Shown here piece by piece: positions 1 through 7,137 of a DNA stretch of 9,487 nt. The translations under genes were made by a program, and so were the position numbers. How positions within the stretch are numbered: position 1 is the stretch's first letter; the number at the start of each line of letters is the position of its first letter. This DNA comes from Bacteroides_E sp964522975 (GTDB lineage Bacteria > Bacteroidota > Bacteroidia > Bacteroidales > Bacteroidaceae), in the NCBI GenBank assembly GCA_964522975.1, contig CAZFXK010000094.1, positions 1 to 9,487 of the forward strand. Direction: 5' to 3'. The notes under the pieces are model-generated. The model had not been told where the DNA came from. It saw nothing but the letters and a program-made list of their open reading frames with translations, and did not search any database.

Positions 1-660
1 TAGAATTTGATATGAATATAGCGAATAATCACTGCTTATAAAGTAAATCTTGCCATCGTAATAGCTATAATTCCCATTATATAATCCTTTTTTACAGAGT
101 ACTGTTTGCTTTTTTGTTTTCAAATTTATTTTTTCTATCTGGTTTGCATAAAATAAAAATAAATTTTCATCAAACACGCAAAACCTAAACGGGGTTGGTG
201 TGTTGTAAAGGCTCTCAAAATCGGGCTGTATGCTGTTAGCGGCTCCTAAAAATATTTCCGTCCGCATTTTATGATATGTTTTTTTAAATACGCTTTTTTC
301 CGCAAAGGTTTGATAATCTCTCCGTATAATTTCAAACGAACTGAAATCCTCTCTTATCAAGTAATATAAACAATTTTGCCCGGCAAAAACATAGCCAACA
401 GGGTCGAAGTTTTCATTATACTTAAAAAATGGGTCCCTTATAAAATCATACTCCTTATTTGTTGAAACATTTAGCATTTTTACAGGATTTTTTGTTTTGT
501 CATATATAAAATCCTCGCCATATGTAATCCAATCCAAGGGCAAGCCGTTACACAGATAAGACGAAGAGGCGAGGGCCTTCTTTGGGGAAGAAGAAAATGA
601 AGCAAATAGAAATATAAGCACTATACAGCTTACGATACGAACAAATGCCTTGCTTTTCAT
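1..660 (-). CDS. exported propeller-like protein, 3' end outside window
   Basis: The first 220 codons are present with no stop; the C-terminus lies beyond the window edge. The N-terminus is a Sec signal peptide: basic residues K2, K4 and R8, a hydrophobic stretch at 9-23, and a possible cleavage after ALA at 29-31. No lipobox cysteine is seen, so the product is probably secreted or retained by something else. The rest is rich in short aromatic beta-strands in which strand-turn units recur (VSTNKEYDF near 65-73, NLKTKKQTVL at 179-188, DGKIYFISSDYSLYSY at 202-217). This pattern suggests beta-propeller blades. The similar DLKTKEKKEI occurs in the lipoprotein at 3850-4983. The ATG overlaps the stop of the upstream permease as ATGA, with AGGGAGG about 8 nt upstream, so translation is probably coupled to the transporter. 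The function is unknown; a role as extracytoplasmic partner of the ABC system is inferred. Confidence 0.85.
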   Translation of the reverse strand, partial: MKSKAFVRIVSCIVLIFLFASFSSSPKKALASSSYLCNGLPLDWITYGEDFIYDKTKNPVKMLNVSTNKEYDFIRDPFFKYNENFDPVGYVFAGQNCLYYLIREDFSSFEIIRRDYQTFAEKSVFKKTYHKMRTEIFLGAANSIQPDFESLYNTPTPFRFCVFDENLFLFYANQIEKINLKTKKQTVLCKKGLYNGNYSYYDGKIYFISSDYSLYSYQIL

Positions 661-1772
661 TTCAAGACCCTCCCTTTCTTTATTTTGTTGTTCCAAAGGC
701 GTGCCGATAAGGCAAAGAGTATGATAAAAATAACAATACCCATGACGCAAGAAAAAAGCAAATTATTTAACGGTATCGGGACAAGCTCTGTCAGTTGTTC
801 TTCTAAATTCGCTTTTTCTATTCCTCTAAAATAATATTCGCTTAAAAACAATCCTAAATAAGGCACATATTTTAATAAGAGGTTAAGATTAAAAAGGAAA
901 TAGGGGACGATAGTGATAACTATACTTACAAAAAACACAGAAATGCTTTTCTTTAGTAATGTACAAAGACAAGCAGAGATTAACCCTACCAAGCATAACG
1001 CAAATAATTTTAAGAGCCAAATTGTAACATACCCTTGCAATATCGTTATTTTATACGGACAGGCTGAAAAATAGCTTAAGCTTTGTATGGGGTATCCTGA
1101 TGAATACAGACCGAATTTAATATGTGACGATACAAGGGGAACAAAAGAGGCAAAAAAACCAAATGCGATAATGACGAGAAAGAGCAAAAGGAGCTTTGAT
1201 AATACCGTATTGCCTTTACCGTTTTTTGCGCAAGCTATTATGGAGTACATATCCGAGTCATATTCCGTGCAAAATATATACACCGCAACGCAAATAACAC
1301 AAAGGATAAGAAAAAGGTCCAAGCCGCCGCTTTGCATTGCCGTGTACCAGCCGTTTCCATCCATTATGTAGCGTAATTGCGGCGCTTCCTTTGCGTAGAG
1401 ATACTGATTTTGTATTTGTGCCAGCGCCATTTTTTCTTCAAAAAGCTCATCATACAGGTGAAGCTCATAGTCGTACTCTTCAGCGGTAATAGCCCCTGCG
1501 TATAGTTTTTTAAATAAGCTTTGCGACTTTTCCTCTAACGCTGCTATGCGTTGTTCTTCCTTTATCAGGATTTGGGCTTTTTCGTCGTCTATTTCGCCCC
1601 CGAAAACGACTATATATTTCTGATACTGCTTTTGATATTGATAGGCTTGAAAGTTATAAGCCTTGTTTTGAAAATTGGAAACGCAAATCTGTCCAATAAT
1701 CAAAACAATTATTATTAGATATCCTTTATTATATAAGAGAAACTTTTTTGCTTCTTCAAAAAACATTTTCAT
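657..1772 (-). CDS. ABC-2-like transporter permease B with extracytoplasmic coiled-coil domain
   Basis: A 371-aa polytopic membrane protein. TM1 is at about 18-32, then a roughly 115-residue extracytoplasmic region (35-150), then five hydrophobic segments near 151-168, 190-212, 248-272, 277-298 and 338-357. The loop is polar and Glu/Lys/Gln-rich around 60-125 and probably forms a helical hairpin or coiled coil. After TM2 the segment 167-188 (FCTEYDSDMYS...NGKGN) resembles the FSEEAEIKMD...SPKGK segment of permease A at the same place, which fits the cytoplasmic coupling region of ABC-2-type permeases. The start is the ATG at 1772 because GGGGA lies 7 nt before it; the reading frame extends to a TTG at 1805 with no suitable ribosome binding site. 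The gene begins 38 nt after permease A and overlaps the next gene by 4 nt. It probably forms a heterodimer with permease A on the 2968-3837 ATPase. The substrate is unknown. Confidence 0.85.
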   Translation of the reverse strand: MKMFFEEAKKFLLYNKGYLIIIVLIIGQICVSNFQNKAYNFQAYQYQKQYQKYIVVFGGEIDDEKAQILIKEEQRIAALEEKSQSLFKKLYAGAITAEEYDYELHLYDELFEEKMALAQIQNQYLYAKEAPQLRYIMDGNGWYTAMQSGGLDLFLILCVICVAVYIFCTEYDSDMYSIIACAKNGKGNTVLSKLLLLFLVIIAFGFFASFVPLVSSHIKFGLYSSGYPIQSLSYFSACPYKITILQGYVTIWLLKLFALCLVGLISACLCTLLKKSISVFFVSIVITIVPYFLFNLNLLLKYVPYLGLFLSEYYFRGIEKANLEEQLTELVPIPLNNLLFSCVMGIVIFIILFALSARLWNNKIKKGRVLK

Positions 1773-1810
1773 AGCATATTCCCCAATACTGCGACGATAA
1801 GGCAAAATTC

Positions 1811-2965
1811 TTATCGGTGAAACCTTCTTTTGCCTCTTAATGTAATGGCGGTTAAAAACAAGCTAAACATAAGCACTAATGTGACAAGAAAAAATAATGC
1901 ATTTACGGGATATCCAAACAAATTTACTTGATTGAAATGATTAATAGAGGTGCGGTTAATAAATATGGAAAGGGGGTTTATGTTATTAAATATACTTTTA
2001 TTGAAAAAATCGTTTCCTATTATACTTAATAAAACAGCCCCTCCGCCAAGCAAGAATACGGATAATACGCGGGAAGAGAGAGATGAGAAAAGCAAAAATA
2101 ACAGGCAAAAAAAGACAGAGCCGATTATATTAAGCATTGCCGATAATAGTATGTATCGGTTTATGGTGATGTTGAAAGGTGTGTACATAAAGGACTCTAT
2201 ACTATAAAGTGGGTTCGTTCCGCCTTCAAAATGAAATAAAATATCAAAAACGATATAATCTAAAAAGCAGAATAAAACGGGTATAACAACGGCTATGAGT
2301 GAACAGACCGCTAATTTTACGTTTGCCGAACTGGCTTTCCCTTTTGGAGAGGAGGAGATTAATAAATCCATTTTTATTTCAGCCTCTTCAGAAAATACCG
2401 GCGACATAATAAGCAATAGCAAAAGCAATATTAATAAAGCGGAAAAATCATAATTCAAATAATTCTCAAAACCGACTGTATCGTAAAATTCAGATATTTT
2501 TCTATCTCGATATGTATCTGATATTTTTTCGGATTTTTTCGTTTCATATGAGTTAGACGGGAATAACGAAATGTTTCCCGAAGCTTTAGTTCTCACGCTT
2601 TCCATATTATCCGTGTAATGATATGCGTAATCCAAAGAGTGATAAAGCTCGTTAAAAATCAGTCTGTCTCCGAACTGATAGCCGGAATATGTATCCTCAC
2701 TGTACTCGGTGCAAAAGGAGCCGTCGCTGATAAGCTTGTCTAATTCTCTTTTGTTTTTAATAACGAATGAGAGGTTTTCGTTAGTTATAGTGCCTTTTAT
2801 TTGATTTATGACAATCTGCCTGCCTTTATAAAGCGAGTCTCCCACTACAACTTGATTGTATATAAGCCCTATTTTAGCAATATCAAGTACTATAAACAGC
2901 GCAATAGAGGCTAATACTATTTTTCTCGAAACGATTTTTTTGAATTCAAAGTAAAACATATTCAT
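1811..2965 (-). CDS. ABC-2-like transporter permease A
   Basis: A 384-aa membrane protein with TM1 at about 15-33, an extracytoplasmic region at about 35-172, and further hydrophobic segments near 174-193, 217-240, 272-294, 299-316 and 353-376. This one-plus-five arrangement with a large first external loop is typical of ABC-2 family exporters. A conserved-looking cytoplasmic segment, FSEEAEIKMD...SSPKGK at 191-210, follows TM2 and has a counterpart in permease B. It starts 2 nt after the ATPase stop; its ribosome binding site (GGAGAAGGTG) lies inside the ATPase coding end, so the two are probably translationally coupled. The short N-terminus before TM1 is basic (K9, K10, R14, K15), consistent with a cytoplasmic amino end. 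Export or extrusion is inferred from the permease type; no binding-protein-dependent import signature was seen. The substrate cannot be read from the sequence. Confidence 0.87.
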   Translation of the reverse strand: MNMFYFEFKKIVSRKIVLASIALFIVLDIAKIGLIYNQVVVGDSLYKGRQIVINQIKGTITNENLSFVIKNKRELDKLISDGSFCTEYSEDTYSGYQFGDRLIFNELYHSLDYAYHYTDNMESVRTKASGNISLFPSNSYETKKSEKISDTYRDRKISEFYDTVGFENYLNYDFSALLILLLLLLIMSPVFSEEAEIKMDLLISSSPKGKASSANVKLAVCSLIAVVIPVLFCFLDYIVFDILFHFEGGTNPLYSIESFMYTPFNITINRYILLSAMLNIIGSVFFCLLFLLFSSLSSRVLSVFLLGGGAVLLSIIGNDFFNKSIFNNINPLSIFINRTSINHFNQVNLFGYPVNALFFLVTLVLMFSLFLTAITLRGKRRFHR

Positions 2966-2967
2966 TG

Positions 2968-3837
2968 TTATGCGTCACCTTCTCCGAAACAATCCAGATA
3001 GACATCATTAAGCGTGGGCGATGCATATACGGCATTTTCACAGGGCTTGCCGTCGCTTATAAGGCGCAGCTGATAACCTCCGTTTTGGTAAGAGGCGCTG
3101 CTCACGCTATATTCGTACATATACTTGTCTAATTCATCCTCCGGTATAAACGCACTCCAGGTTTTTAGCTTTATGCCGTCTAACAATGCTGCGGGTTTTT
3201 GCATAGATACAAGCTTTCCTTGCTTTAACAGGATGATAAAATCGGCAAGGTTCTCAATATCAGAAACGATGTGCGTCGCAAAAATAATGATTCTGTCCCT
3301 TGAAAGCTTTGATAGAATATTTCTAAACCTCATTCGTTCCTTAGGGTCCAAGCCGGAGGTCGGCTCGTCTAAAACTAACAGCTCGGGATTGTTAATTAAA
3401 GCTTGCGCAATTCCTATTCGCTGGCGCATACCTCCCGAAAAGGCGCCTATCTTCTTATTTTTTTCTTCTATCAGGTTTACAGACTCTAATAATTCGTCAA
3501 CAATCCGATTTACCTCTTTTTTGGGTATATCTTTTAATATGCACATATACCTCAAAAACTCCTGCGCCGTAAAGCTTTTGTAAAAAGACGGGTTTTGAGG
3601 CAGGTATCCGATTTTACTTAGATATTCCTGCTGACAGTCGGAAATCGGCTTTTCATTATAGAGAATTTCGCCCCCAGTAGGGCTTAGAAGTCCAACTAAA
3701 ATGTTTATCATAGTGGTTTTACCCGCCCCGTTGGGACCTATTAAAGCGTATATGCCATGATTTAATTCTAAATTAAGGTCGTCCAAAGCGAGATTAGAGC
3801 CGTACCGCTTCGTCAGGCTATGTATTGTCAGCCGCAT
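2968..3837 (-). CDS. ABC transporter ATP-binding protein
   Basis: A 289-aa nucleotide-binding subunit with all the motifs of an active ABC ATPase: Walker A GPNGAGKTT at 34-42, Q-loop glutamine Q81 in YLPQNP, signature SGGMRQR at 134-140, Walker B LLVLDEPT at 153-160 with catalytic E158, D-loop SGLD at 161-164, and H-switch H189 in ATHIVSD. The domain ends near 215; the remaining 75 residues are a C-terminal extension often seen in drug, bacteriocin or Na+ type ABC-2 exporters. It would sit on the cytoplasmic face and drive the two permeases encoded directly downstream. The ATG at 3837 has AAGGGGG upstream and starts 12 nt after the lipoprotein gene. The family is certain; the transported compound is not known. 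Resemblance to bacitracin- or lantibiotic-type exporters is at family level only. Confidence 0.97.
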   Translation of the reverse strand: MRLTIHSLTKRYGSNLALDDLNLELNHGIYALIGPNGAGKTTMINILVGLLSPTGGEILYNEKPISDCQQEYLSKIGYLPQNPSFYKSFTAQEFLRYMCILKDIPKKEVNRIVDELLESVNLIEEKNKKIGAFSGGMRQRIGIAQALINNPELLVLDEPTSGLDPKERMRFRNILSKLSRDRIIIFATHIVSDIENLADFIILLKQGKLVSMQKPAALLDGIKLKTWSAFIPEDELDKYMYEYSVSSASYQNGGYQLRLISDGKPCENAVYASPTLNDVYLDCFGEGDA

Positions 3838-3849
3838 TAGCGCGCCCCC

Positions 3850-4983
3850 TTACTTATCGGTATACTTAATTATTTTAATCGTATATGAACTAAGCTTTGT
3901 ATCGAAGTAAAACAGAAAAAGCTGTTTTGTACGCGCGTCTAATTCTATTTTAACGCCCGACATATCCGTATAAAGCTGCTCAGTGGAGCATTGATATTCG
4001 GCAGAGCTGTATATTTCGCCGTCCTTATAAATTGTGAAAGATAAGCTGCGGCTGCTGTCGTCCTTATGCATACCCACAAGATAGTCGGGGTTTGTCCCTA
4101 AATACGCAGACTCACACTCATCGGGAAATCTCATAACTATTTCCTTTTTTTCTTTCGTTTTCAAATCCAATAGCTTGACCTTCCCTTTTCTAACGGAATT
4201 GCGTTCTCCCGTTTTGTCCTGAATTAGCATTATATCGCCGACATTAGTCATAAATGTTTTATCGTCGGGTATTATTGTTTTTTTGTTGTCATTAAGAGTG
4301 ATGTATCCGTAGCAATCAATGCTTTCTGTTTTTCCGCTCGGAATTGTTACTCCGTCAAAGCCCAAATAATCATTGCTTAACGAGAAAAATAGTTCGGTTA
4401 TCGCTAATTCGGCGCCTATTTCGCAAATCCGTTCCTCCTCGCTTTTGTCCAAGTTGGAAACATATAAAAACTCCCCCTGATTATCTGGATTTTTTATATA
4501 AGCGGCTTTACTTAAATCATTCGATATCCAAAAGAAAGGTTTCCCGAGTGACGCCGTGTTTTCGGGAAGGGAGGTTTCCTTTACTAAATTACACGATAAG
4601 TCAAATATATATACTGTGCCGTAAGATACAAAGTAGAAATTGTCCGTCAATACTATGATACCGCCTGCGCCTCTTCTGTCAAACTGAAAAGCCTCTGAGG
4701 CGGTAACGGTTTTTTTACTGCTAATATCATATGTTTCAAACTGACAGGAGCCGCTATTATAATAACATAACAGTAACAGACCGTTCGGTAATAAAGTAAA
4801 ATCAAAAAGCTCAAAGCCCTCTCTTTGAATTAAATCATTTAATTCAATCCCTTTACCGCCGCTGTTTTGTGAGGGGTTCGGCAATGATGTGCTATTTTCT
4901 GTATACCTTTCACAGCCCGTGAAAGCTATACCGCTAAGTATCAGAAAAAACGCCGTCGTAAAAGCAAAAACTTTTTTAATCAT
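3850..4983 (-). CDS. lipoprotein with propeller-like repeats
   Basis: A 377-aa protein with a type II signal peptide: K3 and K4, a hydrophobic core at 5-20, then FTGC with the lipidated cysteine at C24. A Ser/Asn/Pro-rich linker follows (about 28-45), as is usual for lipoproteins attached to the outer face of the membrane. The mature part is made of repeated beta-strand units such as FETYDISSKK (82-91), GTVYIFDLS (122-130), FLYVSNLDKS (172-181), KLLDLKTKEKKEI (270-282) and FTIYKDGEIY (316-325), suggesting a six- to eight-bladed propeller. I see no solute-binding-protein fold signature, so this is unlikely to be an import receptor. The ATG at 4983 has only a weak AAGAG-type ribosome binding site and is 12 nt after the previous gene. 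Its place directly before the ATPase suggests a surface component of the ABC complex; this is inference. Confidence 0.85.
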   Translation of the reverse strand: MIKKVFAFTTAFFLILSGIAFTGCERYTENSTSLPNPSQNSGGKGIELNDLIQREGFELFDFTLLPNGLLLLCYYNSGSCQFETYDISSKKTVTASEAFQFDRRGAGGIIVLTDNFYFVSYGTVYIFDLSCNLVKETSLPENTASLGKPFFWISNDLSKAAYIKNPDNQGEFLYVSNLDKSEEERICEIGAELAITELFFSLSNDYLGFDGVTIPSGKTESIDCYGYITLNDNKKTIIPDDKTFMTNVGDIMLIQDKTGERNSVRKGKVKLLDLKTKEKKEIVMRFPDECESAYLGTNPDYLVGMHKDDSSRSLSFTIYKDGEIYSSAEYQCSTEQLYTDMSGVKIELDARTKQLFLFYFDTKLSSYTIKIIKYTDK

Positions 4984-4995
4984 ACTTGCTCTTTT

Positions 4996-6024
4996 CTACT
5001 CCGTAACAATATATACAGATGGAGATTTTTCTAAAAAATTGTTGAAATCCAAAGGGACCGCAACTGCGTACAGGTTTTTTATTTTTAGCGTGTCAAAATC
5101 CGCTGAAAAAGGTATAACGGCATAAGCGTCCTTTTTCACGGCAATATCAATGTAATTATATCCGCCTATAGGGATTTGCAAAAAATCTCCGTATAATGAA
5201 ACACGGTATTTCCCGGTATTATTTCCGTAAACATAGATATTAAGCTCAGTAGGCTCTCCCTTTTTTACTTTTAATTTGCCGCCTAAAACTCTATCGTTTT
5301 CGCGGACTTCTGTTATACAAGTATCATCGAGCATATTTCTTTTATTGCCGTCGCTATTTGTCCTCGTAAAGTTTTCTTTGTCCGTGTTTGAAAATTCTTT
5401 TATGTCATACGAACCGGATGATTTAAGGTTAACGGCAGGGCTTTTGGCGTTCATTTTCAATGTCCAAGGCAAGGATTGTGATATTTTATGGTTACTTCCG
5501 AATGTGTTTGCGCCAACAGAATCTGACAGCTCAATAACCCTTGCGTTATATATATTAGCAAAAACAATTCTCAAATTCTCCCCCGCCGCCCCGCATACCG
5601 GAGTAAACTCAAATTGAAAGCGTTTTGTATCGTCCGAACCAAGCTCTACCGTATGCATTACGGTTTCCTGACTCGGCTTTACTGTATACGGCTGCAAAAA
5701 GCCGTTTACATAAATCATAAGCCCCATAACGCATGGATCTCCACACGAAAACTCATATTCCAATAAAATAGGCGCACCGTCATATTCTATAATCATATTG
5801 TCAGAATTTGAATTGACGATACCGGAACTAATGAACTTTCCTTTCCCAAAGGCATGTGTATCCTCTGTCCCGTCGATAAATTTAAAAGGGTCCTCTGACG
5901 ACAGGTTAGTTGAATTTTCATTGTCGCGCTGCCGTTCGTTTTTTCCGCCATTTAATATGAAAACAAAAACCGCTATAACTATAACTAAAACTGCCGATAA
6001 CAAAGCAATAATATTTTTGTTCAT
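4996..6024 (-). CDS. membrane-anchored beta-rich protein, unknown function
   Basis: A 342-aa protein. A single hydrophobic segment at 5-24 with K3 in front acts as a signal anchor or uncleaved signal; there is no lipobox. A polar linker (about 26-55) leads to a beta-rich extracytoplasmic region. Two stretches look alike: GLMIYVNGFLQPY (101-113), followed by a Phe-rich strand and LRIVFANIYNARV (151-163), and YRVSLYGDFLQIPI (273-286), followed by AVIPFSADF and LKIKNLYAVAV (313-323). This suggests two related beta-sandwich modules, the second lacking the Cys residues of the first (C94, C98, C144). The start is the ATG at 6024, with GGAAG 8 nt upstream. An in-frame ATG at 6075 has no ribosome binding site and would place coding sequence inside the 6056-6091 hairpin. 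The gene heads the tightly packed block that continues through lipoprotein, ATPase and permeases. I do not recognise the family. Confidence 0.8.
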   Translation of the reverse strand: MNKNIIALLSAVLVIVIAVFVFILNGGKNERQRDNENSTNLSSEDPFKFIDGTEDTHAFGKGKFISSGIVNSNSDNMIIEYDGAPILLEYEFSCGDPCVMGLMIYVNGFLQPYTVKPSQETVMHTVELGSDDTKRFQFEFTPVCGAAGENLRIVFANIYNARVIELSDSVGANTFGSNHKISQSLPWTLKMNAKSPAVNLKSSGSYDIKEFSNTDKENFTRTNSDGNKRNMLDDTCITEVRENDRVLGGKLKVKKGEPTELNIYVYGNNTGKYRVSLYGDFLQIPIGGYNYIDIAVKKDAYAVIPFSADFDTLKIKNLYAVAVPLDFNNFLEKSPSVYIVTE

Positions 6025-6051
6025 ACACACACTTCCAAATATAAATTTTTC

Positions 6052-6078
6052 AATATGTATATGCTCGCAATACATATT
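6052..6078. repeat. second, overlapping inverted repeat
   Basis: AATATGTAT (6052-6060) pairs perfectly with ATACATATT (6070-6078), a 9-bp stem with a 9-nt loop. It shares bases 6056-6060 with the 12-bp stem and takes its other arm from that stem's loop, so the two cannot form together. It is AT-rich and weaker than the 12-bp stem. Confidence 0.6.
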
Positions 6079-6091
6079 ACGAGCATATACA
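6056..6091. repeat. 12-bp perfect inverted repeat with 12-nt loop
   Basis: TGTATATGCTCG (6056-6067) and CGAGCATATACA (6080-6091) are exact reverse complements with a 12-nt loop. No T-tract follows on either strand, so it is not a canonical Rho-independent terminator. It lies in the 123-nt gap between the 146-aa gene and the 342-aa gene, 32 nt before the latter's start. Possible roles are an operator, a 5' leader structure, or an mRNA-stabilising stem at the 3' end of the secreted-protein transcript. Confidence 0.75.
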
Positions 6092-6103
6092 GCCTATTAG
6101 CTA

Positions 6104-6132
6104 ATTTAAACATTTAATTTATCTTTTGTAAA
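6104..6132 (-). promoter_or_regulatory. possible internal promoter before the 342-aa gene
   Basis: On the minus strand, TTTACA (6132-6127, 5 of 6 to -35) is followed by a 17-bp spacer and TTAAAT (6109-6104, 4 of 6 to -10). Transcription would begin near 6097, just before the 6056-6091 hairpin, giving a leader of about 70 nt to the ATG at 6024. It could let the anchored protein, lipoprotein and ABC genes be expressed separately from the secreted-protein genes. The AT-rich context means chance matches are common. Confidence 0.35.
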
Positions 6133-6147
6133 GCAAGAGTCATATTA

Positions 6148-6588
6148 TTAAAAGCCATATATTTCAGTGTAGACGGCGGCAGACCCGCTTCTTCTGGCTT
6201 CGCTTGTTCCAAAACTGCTGATTAGTCTATTATTTGTAATATCACTATGACTTTCCCAATAGTAGCTGGTTTCCATTTTATTTATAACGGTTGGAGCCAC
6301 ATCATAAGTTCTGTATACACCTGTATCATAATCATGAATATCTACCCTTGCATACAATTTTGTGTCAATTGAAGTAGGCGACAATTTTGAAATCTTCGTT
6401 CCGAAGGTAATAGTTTTTCGCCCGGCAATTTTTCCTGCATAGTATTCATATCCGGTCAAGACGCCAAATTCAGAATGTGATTTTGTTTTCGTATCTGATG
6501 TTTTTGCTGCAAAAACAGTTGCCGTAAAAGATATCGTTAAAACGAGGGTTAATGTTATTATTAGAAGTTTTTTTGATATTTTCTTCAT
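6148..6588 (-). CDS. small secreted protein (146 aa), unknown function
   Basis: A short protein with a clear Sec signal peptide: KKISKK at the amino end, a hydrophobic core at 8-23, and cleavage predicted after A27 or A28 (VFAA). The mature part of about 118 residues has no cysteine, starts with a Lys/Thr/Ser-rich stretch, and carries alternating polar and aromatic beta-strands (KLYARVDIHDYDTGVYRTYDV at 77-97). It ends in SGSAAVYTEIYGF. No catalytic motif or cell-wall anchor is visible. The ATG at 6588 is chosen because AGAGGAG lies about 7 nt upstream; an ATG at 6606 has no ribosome binding site and would translate the real one. It follows the 141-aa secreted protein gene by 24 nt, so the two are probably cotranscribed and act together. 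A Sec-secreted bacteriocin or a surface ligand are possible roles, but nothing in the sequence decides this. Confidence 0.82.
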   Translation of the reverse strand: MKKISKKLLIITLTLVLTISFTATVFAAKTSDTKTKSHSEFGVLTGYEYYAGKIAGRKTITFGTKISKLSPTSIDTKLYARVDIHDYDTGVYRTYDVAPTVINKMETSYYWESHSDITNNRLISSFGTSEARRSGSAAVYTEIYGF

Positions 6589-6612
6589 TTTATTCTCCTC
6601 TTTCATAATTAA

Positions 6613-7038
6613 TTAATATTTTACTTCTTGGCTATAACCTGTAATTGTTTCGCTTTTGTTTCCGCTGTAAGCTACATAAACAGCTCGGACACGGTATGTA
6701 CCCTTCGTAACTGAATAGTTTTTAGAAAGTGTTCCGTGATAGCTGTCAAACGAACCGGTGCAGCTTGCCTCTGTACTCCACCACCACAGTGTCTTCTTTT
6801 CAAAATACATTGTGATAGTAACTTTTGTTGTAGTACCCGAGCAGCCTGTAAGAGTACCGCGGCATAGTGCCTGTCCGTTAGATATTGACATGGAAGTGTC
6901 GTTTTTAACAACATAGTTATAATATGGTTGAATATTGGACATTGAATTCATATCAATATCATCTTGAGCATTAGCAATAAATCCAAAAGATAATAGAGCT
7001 GTTATGGACAAACATATGCACAAAAGTTTCTTGAACAT
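6613..7038 (-). CDS. small secreted beta-sandwich-like protein (141 aa), possibly DUF6147-like
   Basis: A Sec-exported protein: K3 and K4, a hydrophobic core at 5-22, and a likely cleavage after ANA at 22-24, leaving about 117 mature residues. The mature chain alternates beta-strands with Ser/Thr/Gly-rich turns: SMSISNGQALCRG (49-61), KVTITMYFEKK (72-82), a WWW run at 85-87, GTLSKNYSV (102-110), GTYRVRAVYVAYSG (113-126). The layout, with a closing strand of the type YRV.A.Y.AYSG..SE, reminds me of small secreted Firmicutes proteins grouped as DUF6147; this is from memory and unverified. C59, C66 and C93 could allow one disulfide. The ATG at 7038 has GGGAG 8 nt upstream. The gene lies 99 nt after the anti-sigma gene and 24 nt before the other secreted protein gene. 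A secreted effector or surface-binding protein is the likeliest role, by inference. Confidence 0.83.
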   Translation of the reverse strand: MFKKLLCICLSITALLSFGFIANAQDDIDMNSMSNIQPYYNYVVKNDTSMSISNGQALCRGTLTGCSGTTTKVTITMYFEKKTLWWWSTEASCTGSFDSYHGTLSKNYSVTKGTYRVRAVYVAYSGNKSETITGYSQEVKY

Positions 7039-7137
7039 TGGAATCTCCCTCTTTCAACTAAATTCAGAAAGCGTTTTATTGCCCTCTGATATCTATAACC
7101 ATAAATAAACATAATTTGTGACATATTTTTTAAAAGA

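Noticed and set aside
1087..1371. Plus-strand open frame of 94 codons inside permease B
   Set aside because: It is antisense to a well-supported membrane protein gene, has no recognisable domain, and reads as a shadow frame.
1773..1805. TTG start at 1805 for permease B
   Set aside because: No well-placed ribosome binding site; the ATG at 1772 has GGGGA 7 nt upstream.
3125..3583. Plus-strand open frame of 152 codons over the ABC ATPase gene
   Set aside because: The opposite strand carries every ABC motif in order; the antisense frame has no coherent features.
3850..4983. Solute-binding lipoprotein of an ABC importer
   Set aside because: The lipobox is clear, but the mature part has repeated propeller-like strands and the permeases are ABC-2 exporter-like.
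6025..6075. Upstream ATG at 6075 for the 342-aa protein (adds 17 residues)
   Set aside because: No ribosome binding site, it would be coded from the hairpin loop, and it would place polar residues before the signal anchor. The ATG at 6024 has GGAAG and a direct signal anchor.
6056..6091. Rho-independent terminator
   Set aside because: The stem is strong but neither strand has a T-tract after it, so the hairpin is listed as a repeat instead.
6148..6588. Lactococcin 972-type bacteriocin
   Set aside because: Size, Sec signal and ABC linkage are suggestive, but I cannot align the mature part convincingly and the permeases do not look like the DUF1430-type partner. Kept only as an open possibility.
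6672..6914. Second minus-strand frame of 80 codons inside the 141-aa secreted protein gene
   Set aside because: It lacks a ribosome binding site and signal, while the overlapping frame has a signal peptide and a good ribosome binding site.
7039..7137. Promoter for the 141-aa gene in the 99-nt gap
   Set aside because: Only weak, poorly spaced -10/-35 matches in AT-rich DNA; no convincing site or hairpin could be supported.
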